A stretch of 8,565 bases of DNA. Origin: Campylobacteraceae bacterium (GTDB taxonomy: Bacteria > Campylobacterota > Campylobacteria > Campylobacterales > Sulfurospirillaceae). The stretch is taken from contig JALVAU010000208.1 of the NCBI GenBank assembly GCA_027011025.1, positions 1 to 8,565 of the forward strand. The letters run 5' to 3'. A program made the position numbers and the translations under genes. Of this stretch, positions 1 to 6,941 are shown piece by piece. Positions within the stretch are counted from its first letter, which is position 1. Each line of letters opens with the position of its first letter. The notes under the pieces were generated by a model. The model saw only the letters and a program-made list of their open reading frames with translations, was not told the DNA's origin and made no database searches.

Positions 1-1293
1 GAAAATCACTCATTAAAAACAGATATAAATTCTCTTCAAAAGAGTAGGCAAGAGGATAAGAGCAGATATCAGGAGTACATAGAGGACTTAAAAGCTATCC
101 TAGAAGATACAAATACGAAGATAGAAAAAATGCATGAAGAGATAAATGAGCTGAAATCTCAAAATTCAAAATACAAAGCAGAGTATAAAGCTCAACTTGA
201 GGGAAATCAAAAACTCAAAGAGGATTTGGAAGAGCAGAGTAAAAAATTGGAATTGAAAATTGACAAAATAACACAACAAGTATTTGAAGCAAAGATAAAA
301 AAATTTGATGATAGCTCTATCAAGTCTTTAGAAAATATCTTAAAACCTTTCAAGGAAAATCTTGATTCGTTTAGGCAAAAGGTTGAATACTCTCAAGAGC
401 ACAGCACTAAAAAATTTGCCGAATTATCAAAAGAGATAGAGCAAATTACAAAAATGAGCATAAATATTGGAAATGAGGCTAAAAATTTAACTCAAGCACT
501 AAAAGGAAAAAAACAGACTCAAGGAAGATGGGGTGAGATGATCTTAGAGAGTGTGCTAGAGTTTTCAGGACTTATAAAAGGCAAACATTATGAGACACAA
601 GAGAGTTACAGAGATGAGAGTGGTGATATAAAAAGACCGGATGTTATAGTCAAGCTTCCTCAAGAGAGAAATATCATAATAGATTCAAAAGTATCGCTTA
701 ATGACTATGACAGATATATCAAAGCCGATAGTGATGAGCAGAGACAGATAGCAGCAAAAGCGGTGGTAAATGCTTTTAAAAATCATATAAATATACTTGA
801 TTCCAAAGACTACTCAAAGTACAAAACAGGAACACTTCAATACATATTTATGTTTGTACCGATAGAGGGGGCCTTTGCTCTAGCGATACAAGAGGATCAA
901 AGCCTGTATGAATATGCTCTAAATAAACATATCGCCATAGTAAATCCATCTACACTAACAGTCTCTCTAAGGACAATATACCTCTATTGGCAGAGTGAAC
1001 AATCAACATCAAATGCTATAAAGATGTTCGATACGGCTGGAAAACTATATGACAAGATGACTATTTTTGCAGATAACTTCAACAAGATAGGAAATCAAAT
1101 TCAAACCGTAAGTAACACCTATGAGAGTGCAAAAACACAACTTGCAACAGGGAACGGAAATCTCATGAAAAAAATGGAAGATTTAAAAACTTTGGGTGCT
1201 AGAACAACAAAGTCTCTAAAAAACAGCAAGATTACATATAGTGATTTTGATGATGAAGAACTACATGTAGAGATTATCGATAAAATAAGTTGA
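1..1293 (+). CDS. rmuC: RmuC family DNA recombination protein, 5' end cut by window edge
   Basis: The frame is open from base 1, so the ATG at 130 is an internal methionine and the true start lies outside; 430 residues are visible. RmuC proteins are linked to limiting recombination between inverted repeats and carry a nuclease-like fold. The first ~100 visible residues are rich in Lys, Glu and Gln and read as coiled coil. The RmuC core follows, with the GRWGEM motif at about 523-540, RPDVIV at about 634-651 and IDSK at about 679-690. The Asp of RPDV and the D-x-K of IDSK fit a PD-(D/E)xK-type site. FVPIEGAF near 850-880 is another family-typical segment. RmuC proteins usually have an N-terminal membrane anchor, which would lie upstream of the window. 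The gene ends in an inverted repeat and is followed by a separate promoter, so it is probably not co-transcribed with atpB. The family call is secure; the biochemical activity is inferred from the family. Confidence 0.93.
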   Translation, partial: ENHSLKTDINSLQKSRQEDKSRYQEYIEDLKAILEDTNTKIEKMHEEINELKSQNSKYKAEYKAQLEGNQKLKEDLEEQSKKLELKIDKITQQVFEAKIKKFDDSSIKSLENILKPFKENLDSFRQKVEYSQEHSTKKFAELSKEIEQITKMSINIGNEAKNLTQALKGKKQTQGRWGEMILESVLEFSGLIKGKHYETQESYRDESGDIKRPDVIVKLPQERNIIIDSKVSLNDYDRYIKADSDEQRQIAAKAVVNAFKNHINILDSKDYSKYKTGTLQYIFMFVPIEGAFALAIQEDQSLYEYALNKHIAIVNPSTLTVSLRTIYLYWQSEQSTSNAIKMFDTAGKLYDKMTIFADNFNKIGNQIQTVSNTYESAKTQLATGNGNLMKKMEDLKTLGARTTKSLKNSKITYSDFDDEELHVEIIDKIS

Positions 1294-1317
1294 TTTAATC
1301 AACTATTAAATCAACTT
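1287..1317. terminator. AT-rich inverted repeat overlapping the rmuC stop
   Basis: AAGTTGATTTAAT (1287-1299) and ATTAAATCAACTT (1305-1317) are perfect 13-bp complements around a 5-base loop. The left arm contains the rmuC stop codon (1291-1293). The stem is AT-rich and no T-run follows it (only TTTAG), so it is a weak intrinsic terminator at best. The 7-mer GTTGATT/AATCAAC occurs three times here, so an operator is an alternative reading. Confidence 0.45.
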
Positions 1318-1319
1318 TA

Positions 1320-1327
1320 GATAAAAT
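1320..1327 (+). promoter_or_regulatory. Candidate -10 element for atpB
   Basis: GATAAAAT contains TAAAAT at 1322-1327, a close match to the vegetative -10 hexamer. It lies 30 bases before the atpB start, giving a short leader that contains the AAAGGA ribosome site (1344-1349). No convincing -35 box is seen at the usual distance, which is common for Campylobacterota promoters. The same octamer recurs upstream of gatB. Confidence 0.5.
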
Positions 1328-1357
1328 CTTCAAAAATATATTTAAAGGAAAAGTGTA

Positions 1358-2035
1358 ATGAATGAAGTTTTTACATTTTTGGGTATTGCAAGTCATAATC
1401 ACAGTTATCTGTTTATCTCACATATCTTATTAGCAGCTGTATTGGCTTTTAGTGTTGCAAAGTTGGCTACCAAATCTATGCAGTTGGTTCCTAAAGGTTG
1501 TCAAAATGTGATGGAATCATTTTTGGATGGTGTGATTTTTATGGGAAAAGATGTTATAGGTGAAAAATTAGCAAGAAAATATCTTCCATTGGTTGCTACT
1601 CTTGGTCTTCTTATCTTCTTTGCAAATATTATGGAGATTATCCCTGGATTTGAACCACCATCAGGCAATATCAATATGACTCTTCCTTTGGCTTTGATAG
1701 TATTTTTATATTACAATTTTGAGGGTATTAGAGTTAATGGCTTCTTTAAATATTTCGGTCACTTTATGGGACCATTAAAGGTATTAGCTCCTTTGATGTT
1801 TCCTATAGAGATAGTATCTCATCTATCTAGAATCATATCTTTATCATTTCGATTGTTTGGAAATATAAAAGGTGATGATCTTTTTGTTGCAGTTTTACTT
1901 ATGTTGGCTCCTTGGGTTGCTCCGCTTCCCGGTTTTGCATTGATGACTTTTTCTGCGATGCTTCAAACATTCATCTTTATGATTTTAACCTATGTTTATC
2001 TTGCCGGTGCAGTTTTAATAAGCGAAGAGCACTAA
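1358..2035 (+). CDS. atpB: F0F1 ATP synthase subunit a
   Basis: This is the membrane subunit a of F-type ATP synthase, which forms the proton half-channels against the c-ring in the inner membrane. At 225 residues it is shorter than the ~270 of E. coli, mainly at the N-terminus, as is usual in Campylobacterota. About five to six hydrophobic helices are visible. The essential arginine is R165 in SFRLFGN (E. coli R210). The [14 protein letters not shown] stretch carries Q203, matching E. coli Q252, and the protein ends SEEH like many AtpB proteins. The position of E. coli E219 is D174 in KGDD. AAAGGA 8 bases upstream of the ATG supports the start. No other ATP synthase gene lies nearby; a solitary atpB is, to my knowledge, the normal arrangement in this phylum. 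A small membrane protein gene follows after 5 bp and is likely co-transcribed. Confidence 0.97.
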   Translation: MNEVFTFLGIASHNHSYLFISHILLAAVLAFSVAKLATKSMQLVPKGCQNVMESFLDGVIFMGKDVIGEKLARKYLPLVATLGLLIFFANIMEIIPGFEPPSGNINMTLPLALIVFLYYNFEGIRVNGFFKYFGHFMGPLKVLAPLMFPIEIVSHLSRIISLSFRLFGNIKGDDLFVAVLLMLAPWVAPLPGFALMTFSAMLQTFIFMILTYVYLAGAVLISEEH

Positions 2036-2040
2036 GATAA

Positions 2041-2313
2041 TTGATAAATAGACATAACTTTTTTGAAAAACTACTGAGCCTGCTACAGGGTGCTTCCTGG
2101 GCACTTGTTTTTGTAGGCTCCACTTCATCTTTTTTAGCTCTGTATCACTCAGGTCTATTTGTTGCACTTATTGCTGCCTTTTTAGGTGCATTAATAGGAC
2201 TCTTTTTCGTAGTTATTTTTGAGATAGCCCAGATACAGATAGATAAACTAAAAGAGTTAAAAAAACAGACTAAACTACTTGAGCAACTCCTAGAGAGCAC
2301 CTCTAATAATTAA
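2041..2313 (+). CDS. Small two-helix membrane protein, TTG start, unknown function
   Basis: The product is 90 residues and I cannot assign it to a named family. A short amphipathic N-terminus is followed by two hydrophobic segments (about 19-35 and 38-62) joined by a short HSG turn. A charged, heptad-like tail (about 63-86, IDKLKELKKQ and LLEQLL) looks like a cytoplasmic coiled coil. The start is TTG: an in-frame TAA sits immediately before it (2038-2040), no in-frame ATG or GTG suits the N-terminus, and only a weak GAAGAG (2024-2029) could serve as ribosome site. Translation may be coupled to atpB, which ends 5 bp upstream. C. jejuni, as I recall, also has a small integral membrane protein gene (Cj1203c) next to atpB. 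This suggests an ATP synthase accessory role similar in concept to AtpI or AtpZ, but that is inference from position and topology, not from a recognised motif. Confidence 0.72.
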   Translation: MINRHNFFEKLLSLLQGASWALVFVGSTSSFLALYHSGLFVALIAAFLGALIGLFFVVIFEIAQIQIDKLKELKKQTKLLEQLLESTSNN

Positions 2314-2334
2314 AGCACAGTTAAAAGAAATAAA

Positions 2335-2343
2335 TGATAAAAT
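2335..2343 (+). promoter_or_regulatory. Candidate extended -10 promoter for the gatB block
   Basis: TGATAAAAT fits the extended -10 pattern TGN followed by TAAAAT (2338-2343). It sits in the 79-bp gap before gatB and would give a leader of roughly 40 bases ending with AAAGG (2380-2384), 8 bases before the ATG. No clear -35 box is seen. The rest of the gap holds an AT-rich leader with TTAATTAA (2350-2357) and no convincing hairpin. Confidence 0.5.
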
Positions 2344-2392
2344 AGGACATTAATTAAGTCTCTTTTTGGAGCTAAATATAAAGGTTTTATAG

Positions 2393-3817
2393 ATGTTTGA
2401 AGTTATCATTGGTTTAGAGGTTCATGTTCAGTTAAATACAAAAACAAAGATATTTTGTTCTTGTCCTACCAGTTTTGGCGATGAACCAAATACAAATGTA
2501 TGTCCGGTATGCTTGGCACTGCCTGGAGCCCTGCCTGTACTAAATGTTGAAGCAGTGAAAAAAGCCATAGCATTTGGCACTGCTATAAATGCAAAAGTCC
2601 ACAAAAAATCAATATTTAACAGAAAAAATTATTTTTACCCTGATTTGCCAAAAGGATATCAGATTAGTCAGTTTGAGATTCCTGTTGTAGAGGGTGGTGA
2701 AGTAGTCATAGATTTTGATGATGGAAGCACTAAGAGAATCGGTGTAACTAGAGCACATCTAGAAGAGGATGCGGGAAAAAATATACATCAAGGTCTCTTT
2801 AGCCATGTGGACTTAAATCGTGCAGGTACTCCCTTGCTTGAAATTGTGAGTGAACCTGACATGAGGAGTGCGGATGAAGCCATAAGGTATTTAAAAAAAC
2901 TTCATGCAATTGTAAGGTATTTAAATATCAGTGATGCAAATATGCAAGAGGGTAGCTTTAGATGTGATGTAAATATCTCTATCCGCCCAAAAGGGGAGGA
3001 TAAATTATACACAAGAGCAGAGATAAAAAACCTAAACTCCTTTAAATTTATACAAAAAGCCATAGAGTTTGAGATACAGAGACAAACAGATGCATGGGAA
3101 GATGGTAACTATGAAACAGAAGTAGTGCAAGAGACAAGGCTTTTTGATACAGAAAAAGGTGTAACAAAAAGTATGCGGGGCAAAGAGGATAGCGCAGAGT
3201 ATAGATATTTTCCAGATCCAGATCTATTGCCTGTTGTAATTCCTGATGAGATGATGGAGGAGTGTAAAAAGATACCCGAACTTCCAGATGCTAAAAAAGC
3301 AAGACTTATCAAAGAGTGTGGTATAAAAGAGTATGATGCATCAGTTATCACCAGCACGGTTGAAATGGCTAGATTTTTTGAAGATATGATCAAAGAGGGT
3401 GCAGGAGCAAAATTGAGCACTATATGGCTTACGGGTGAACTTCAAGCCAGACTCAAGGAGGGTGTGACACTTTTAACATCTCCTGTTGATTCCAAAAAAT
3501 TAGCAACTCTTGTTAAAAGGATAGAAGATTCTACTATAAGTGCAAAAGCAGCTAAAGATGTACTTGATTATCTTATGAAAAATAGTGTAAGTGTTGATGA
3601 GGCGATAGAAAAGTTAGGATTAAAGCAAGTGAGCGATGATGGTGCGATACAAGCCATGATAGATGATATAATCTCTTCAAATAGCGACAAAGTTGAGCAA
3701 TACAAAAATGGAAAAGAGAAACTTTTTGGCTTTTTTGTAGGACAAGTTATGAAAGCAAGTCGTGGCAAAGCAAATCCTGCAAAAGTTAATGAACTTTTAA
3801 AAAAACAGTTGAGTTAA
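2393..3817 (+). CDS. gatB: Asp-tRNA(Asn)/Glu-tRNA(Gln) amidotransferase subunit B
   Basis: GatB is the tRNA-binding and kinase subunit of the GatCAB amidotransferase. It activates Glu or Asp on misacylated tRNA before GatA-supplied ammonia converts it to Gln or Asn. At 474 residues the length is normal. GLEVHVQL (7-14) gives E9 and H11, and HLEEDAGK (122-129) gives the acidic residues of the metal site. C22, C24, C37 and C40 form the expected zinc knuckle (CxC...CxxC). [17 protein letters not shown] (77-93) and [12 protein letters not shown] (269-280) are further signatures. The C-terminal helical and YqeY-like tail ends with [20 protein letters not shown], as in well-studied GatB proteins. 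AAAGG 8 bases before the ATG supports the start. gatA and gatC are not in the window. gatB heads a block with K+ transport, lipid and pyrimidine-like genes, and the next gene begins 6 bp downstream. Confidence 0.98.
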   Translation: MFEVIIGLEVHVQLNTKTKIFCSCPTSFGDEPNTNVCPVCLALPGALPVLNVEAVKKAIAFGTAINAKVHKKSIFNRKNYFYPDLPKGYQISQFEIPVVEGGEVVIDFDDGSTKRIGVTRAHLEEDAGKNIHQGLFSHVDLNRAGTPLLEIVSEPDMRSADEAIRYLKKLHAIVRYLNISDANMQEGSFRCDVNISIRPKGEDKLYTRAEIKNLNSFKFIQKAIEFEIQRQTDAWEDGNYETEVVQETRLFDTEKGVTKSMRGKEDSAEYRYFPDPDLLPVVIPDEMMEECKKIPELPDAKKARLIKECGIKEYDASVITSTVEMARFFEDMIKEGAGAKLSTIWLTGELQARLKEGVTLLTSPVDSKKLATLVKRIEDSTISAKAAKDVLDYLMKNSVSVDEAIEKLGLKQVSDDGAIQAMIDDIISSNSDKVEQYKNGKEKLFGFFVGQVMKASRGKANPAKVNELLKKQLS

Positions 3818-3823
3818 ATATTT

Positions 3824-5377
3824 ATGTTGGCTAGGTTAATTGTCTCTTTTGCATATTTTTTAGAGTCGTCCAAAAGATACAAAAGGGTAAAAACTGCCAT
3901 ATATAATCTTTTAGAAAATCCTAGATCAAAGATCAAGCCATATTTTGATATTTTTATCATATTTTTAGTGCTTCTAACAGTATCCATACTTATATATGAC
4001 ATAGAACATCATCTGCCTTACCATTTTGAAGTTATGGAAAATATAGCAGTTTCTGTTTTTATATTTGAGTGGATAGGTAGATTTTGGATAAGTGCAAATC
4101 TAAGACTCAGAATCATAAAATATCATGAGAGAAAATTAGAATTAGAGGAGAAACCAAAACTCTCAACTATTTTAAAGATAATTTTTCAACAAAAATTACA
4201 ATATATATTTTCTCCTATGTCAATAATTGATCTGTTGGCAATTTTACCTACATATAGACCTCTTAGAATTTTAAGAATATTTTTAATATTTAGACTTTTT
4301 AAGATATTTAGATATACAAAGAGTTTAAACTCTTTTTTTAAAGTTATTAAAGACAAGAAGTTTGAGCTAAATTTTCTTCTTCTTTTAGGTCTGTTTGCTG
4401 TATTTATGTCATCCACTATCATGTATGTTTTTGAGGGCGGCGGAGAAAATCCAAAAATTCACTCTTTTTTAGATACGATATATTGGTCTGTTATAACAAT
4501 TACAACTGTGGGATATGGCGATATAACTCCAGTAACCCTAACAGGTAAAGTCATAACAGTTTTCCTAGTTGGTGGTGGTTTTCTCATCCTTGTTCTATCA
4601 ACTTCAGTTGTCACAAATGCACTTTCTGAAAAGATGTCTGTTGTTAGAGAAGGTAAAGTTTTATCGCAAATTGGTAAAATGACAAATTTAATTGTTATTT
4701 TTGGTTTTGGCAGAATGGGACAAATTTTGGCTGCACAATTAAAAAAAGGGCATAAAAAATTCATAGTGGTTGATATATCAGATGAAAATCTTGAAAAAGC
4801 AAAAGAGTTTGACTATCTTTATATGCATGCAGATGCTTCTAGCTATGATACTGTAAATAATATAGTTTTTAAAAATGATGTAAAAAAAGTTGTACTAACA
4901 ACAAACAATGATGCACTAAATCTGTCTATTCTCTTAAGCATAAAAGCAAAGACGGATAAAATAGGCATTATTGCTAGAGCAAATAGTTATGAAAATATCA
5001 AAAAATTTCATATAGCAAAAGCTGATCATGTAATTTTTCCATACCAAACAGTTGCTGAAGTGGCAGTTGAATATATAGGAAATTCTGTTAAATTTGATGC
5101 GATTGATAATATACTTGTACAAAAGGAGTCTATAACAATAGACGAGATTGATATTTTAAAAGGTAGTGACTATATAGGAAAAACTATAGCCCAGATAGGA
5201 TTAGATAAATTAGGTGTTACTATCATAGCTGTTTTAAAACAGAACGGTAAAGAGAAGTTTGTTTTTAATCCTCATCATCAAGAATATAGATTTCAAGAAG
5301 ATGATTCTATAGTTTTAATTGGTGAAGAAAAAGATATATTTAAGATAAAAGATGAAGTGGCAAGGCAATTATTATGA
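3824..5377 (+). CDS. Six-helix voltage-sensor K+ channel with C-terminal RCK (TrkA) domains
   Basis: This is a potassium channel of the inner membrane, 517 residues. S1 spans about 41-59 and S2 72-90. A charged cytoplasmic linker runs from 91 to 132, S3 is at 133-142 with D136, and S4 at 145-164 carries R145, R148, R151, R157, K160 and R163 in a voltage-sensor-like spacing. S5 is 182-203, followed by the pore helix and the selectivity filter TTVGYGD (227-233). S6 is 241-266 with glycines 250-252 as a possible hinge. A RCK/TrkA_N domain follows, with GFGRMG (294-299) and an acidic residue D317 at the end of strand 2, so NAD(H) or nucleotide binding is plausible. A TrkA_C domain fills about 430-516. 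The architecture resembles Kch-type ligand-regulated channels. No good ribosome site precedes the ATG, so translation may be coupled to gatB 6 bp upstream. The stop overlaps the next gene's start. K+ selectivity is supported by the filter; voltage gating is inferred. Confidence 0.93.
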   Translation: MLARLIVSFAYFLESSKRYKRVKTAIYNLLENPRSKIKPYFDIFIIFLVLLTVSILIYDIEHHLPYHFEVMENIAVSVFIFEWIGRFWISANLRLRIIKYHERKLELEEKPKLSTILKIIFQQKLQYIFSPMSIIDLLAILPTYRPLRILRIFLIFRLFKIFRYTKSLNSFFKVIKDKKFELNFLLLLGLFAVFMSSTIMYVFEGGGENPKIHSFLDTIYWSVITITTVGYGDITPVTLTGKVITVFLVGGGFLILVLSTSVVTNALSEKMSVVREGKVLSQIGKMTNLIVIFGFGRMGQILAAQLKKGHKKFIVVDISDENLEKAKEFDYLYMHADASSYDTVNNIVFKNDVKKVVLTTNNDALNLSILLSIKAKTDKIGIIARANSYENIKKFHIAKADHVIFPYQTVAEVAVEYIGNSVKFDAIDNILVQKESITIDEIDILKGSDYIGKTIAQIGLDKLGVTIIAVLKQNGKEKFVFNPHHQEYRFQEDDSIVLIGEEKDIFKIKDEVARQLL

Positions 5378-6063
5378 GAAAAATTGTTCTTTTTGGTTAC
5401 TCCAAGACTGGTCGAGAGATAGCAAAATTACTTTTAAATGATGAATATGAAGTAACAATAATCGATGAAAACCCACTGTTAGTTGCTCTTGCAAATGAAG
5501 AGGGATTTTTTGCAAGACATACATCTTTTAAAGATGATAAAATTTTAATTGAGGTTGGTATTGGCAATGGCGCAGAAGTTCTTTTTTGTGTTAGCGATAA
5601 TGATAGTCTTAACCTTTTTGTTACACTCTCAGCTAGAAATATAGATAAAAATCTAAAGATTTTAACAAAAATTTTGAAAAAAGAAGATGAAAAAAAGATG
5701 ATTTTAGCAGGGGCAAATCGTACTATCAGCCCTTATGATGTTGGTGCTGCCAAGGCTTATAGAATCATACAAAAACCAAAGGTATCAAAAGTATTAAACC
5801 AGCTCTCAGCTCTAAAAAACAAAATATCTATATCAGAAATAGAGATACCTAAAGGATCTGCTTGGGATGGGGTGTACTTGAATGATATAGACATAAAACA
5901 GGATATAAATCTTATTTTTTTAGGTATGTTAGATAAAGACTTGGGTGAAAAATTTATCTTTTTTGCAAAGGGGATAAATCATAAACTAGATGCAGGAGAT
6001 ATCATAGTTGTTTTAGGAAGTAAAAAAGATATAGGATTGCTTGAGGAAAAATTATGGAAATAG
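5374..6063 (+). CDS. Soluble TrkA/RCK-domain potassium regulatory protein
   Basis: This is a 229-residue cytoplasmic protein with one TrkA_N (RCK) domain, about 1-120, and one TrkA_C domain, about 145-229. It has no membrane segment, so it is a regulator rather than a channel. The nucleotide-binding loop is GYSKTG (8-13), with serine replacing the usual middle glycine of GxGxxG. D31 at the end of strand 2 fits a ribose-binding acidic residue. E. coli TrkA has two such units in tandem; this protein has one, like KtrA. Its ATG overlaps the channel stop codon (ATGA) and has AAGG 8 bases upstream, so the two are translationally coupled. The obvious partner is the upstream channel, perhaps as a mixed RCK ring, though it could instead serve a Trk or Ktr transporter encoded elsewhere. 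The symbol trkA would be defensible by family but implies a Trk partner that is not seen here. Confidence 0.9.
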   Translation: MRKIVLFGYSKTGREIAKLLLNDEYEVTIIDENPLLVALANEEGFFARHTSFKDDKILIEVGIGNGAEVLFCVSDNDSLNLFVTLSARNIDKNLKILTKILKKEDEKKMILAGANRTISPYDVGAAKAYRIIQKPKVSKVLNQLSALKNKISISEIEIPKGSAWDGVYLNDIDIKQDINLIFLGMLDKDLGEKFIFFAKGINHKLDAGDIIVVLGSKKDIGLLEEKLWK

Positions 6064-6938
6064 CAGTAATTGGCGCAGGAAAATGGGGAACTGCTCTTAA
6101 GTTTGCGATTTCTAAGAGATCCACATGTCTAATCACATCAAGACATAAAAGAGATATTGAAAATTTTGTTTCTCTAGAAGAGGCACTAAAATGCAACTAT
6201 TTAGTCTTTGCAATTCCCGCTCAAGAGATTAATTGCTGGTTGAAAAAAAATTTTACTTTTAGCGGACAAAAAATTTTAGTTGCTGCAAAAGGAATTGAAC
6301 AAAAGAGCGGTAAATTTCTAAATGAGATTTTTTCACACTATATTCCAAAAAAAAATCTTGCTTTTTTATCAGGTCCATCTTTTGCGAGCGAAGTTATGAA
6401 ATCCTTACCAACAGCAATTGTCATTAACTCCAAAAATGAAAAATTGTCAGAAGATTTTTCAAGATTTTTTCCTGATTTTATAAAAACATATATTAGTGAT
6501 GATGTTATAGGTGCAGAAATTTGTGGTGCATATAAAAATGTACTGGCTATTGCTAGTGGTATTTGCACAGGACTCAGTCTTGGGAATAATGCTAGAGCTA
6601 GTTTGATGGCAAGAGGTTTGATAGAGATGAGTAGGTTTGGTGCTCACTTTGGAGCAAAAGAGGAGACTTTTTTAGGACTTAGTGGAGCTGGCGATCTATT
6701 TTTAACCGCTTCTAGTGAGTTATCTAGAAACTTTAGGGTTGGGCTGGCTTTAGCAAAAGGCGAAGAGATAGATAATATCCTTGAAAAGTTGGGTGAAGTA
6801 GCAGAGGGAGTTTTTACAACTGATGCGATTTTGACACTCAGCACCAAAGAGGGCATATATACACCAATTGCTAATGAAGTTGAAAAAATTCTTCATGGAA
6901 AAGATCCTAGATTGAGCTTAAAAGATTTATTAAGGTAA
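6054..6938 (+). CDS. gpsA: NAD(P)-dependent glycerol-3-phosphate dehydrogenase
   Basis: GpsA reduces dihydroxyacetone phosphate to sn-glycerol-3-phosphate in the cytoplasm, supplying the phospholipid backbone. The Rossmann loop is GAGKWG (7-12). LSGPSFASEV (105-114), CGAYKNVLAIASG (157-169, with the predicted catalytic lysine K161), GNNARASLMARGLIEM (177-192), GLSGAGDL (208-215) and SRNFRVG (224-230) are all intact. At 294 residues it is shorter than the ~335 of typical GpsA proteins. Part of the difference is a missing stretch after strand 2: the usual NxxYLPG segment before the conserved LEEAL (41-45) is absent. As I recall, C. jejuni GpsA is similarly short, so this looks like a lineage trait. 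The ATG overlaps the preceding gene by 10 bp and has GAGGA (6043-6047) 6 bases upstream, which fixes the start. Confidence 0.97.
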   Translation: MEIAVIGAGKWGTALKFAISKRSTCLITSRHKRDIENFVSLEEALKCNYLVFAIPAQEINCWLKKNFTFSGQKILVAAKGIEQKSGKFLNEIFSHYIPKKNLAFLSGPSFASEVMKSLPTAIVINSKNEKLSEDFSRFFPDFIKTYISDDVIGAEICGAYKNVLAIASGICTGLSLGNNARASLMARGLIEMSRFGAHFGAKEETFLGLSGAGDLFLTASSELSRNFRVGLALAKGEEIDNILEKLGEVAEGVFTTDAILTLSTKEGIYTPIANEVEKILHGKDPRLSLKDLLR

Positions 6939-6941
6939 AAA

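Noticed and set aside
130..132. ATG as the start of the rmuC gene
   Set aside because: The same frame is open back to base 1 with coiled-coil-like residues continuous across this point, so it is an internal methionine of a gene cut by the window edge.
1261..1270. Ten-base palindrome CTACATGTAG near the end of rmuC
   Set aside because: It is inside coding sequence, occurs once, and is short enough to arise by chance.
2314..2392. Riboswitch or small RNA in the gatB leader
   Set aside because: The gap is only 79 bp, AT-rich, and shows no stable stem or T-box-like element beyond the -10-like site and ribosome site.
3109..3420. Minus-strand open frame within gatB
   Set aside because: It lies wholly inside a strongly conserved gatB, has no recognisable domain, and is rich in Ser/Ile/Leu as expected from antisense of this AT-rich coding sequence.
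4634..4681. Internal start (M271 or M286) giving a free RCK domain from the channel gene, as in MthK
   Set aside because: Only weak purine tracts precede these ATG codons, and the operon already supplies a separate soluble RCK protein; nothing in the sequence positively supports it.
4186..4764. Two minus-strand open frames inside the K+ channel gene
   Set aside because: They overlap the S3-S6 and RCK coding region, show no family motif and no convincing ribosome site, and are best seen as shadows.
6338..6856. Overlapping minus-strand open frames inside gpsA
   Set aside because: They oppose conserved catalytic motifs of GpsA and overlap one another in different frames.
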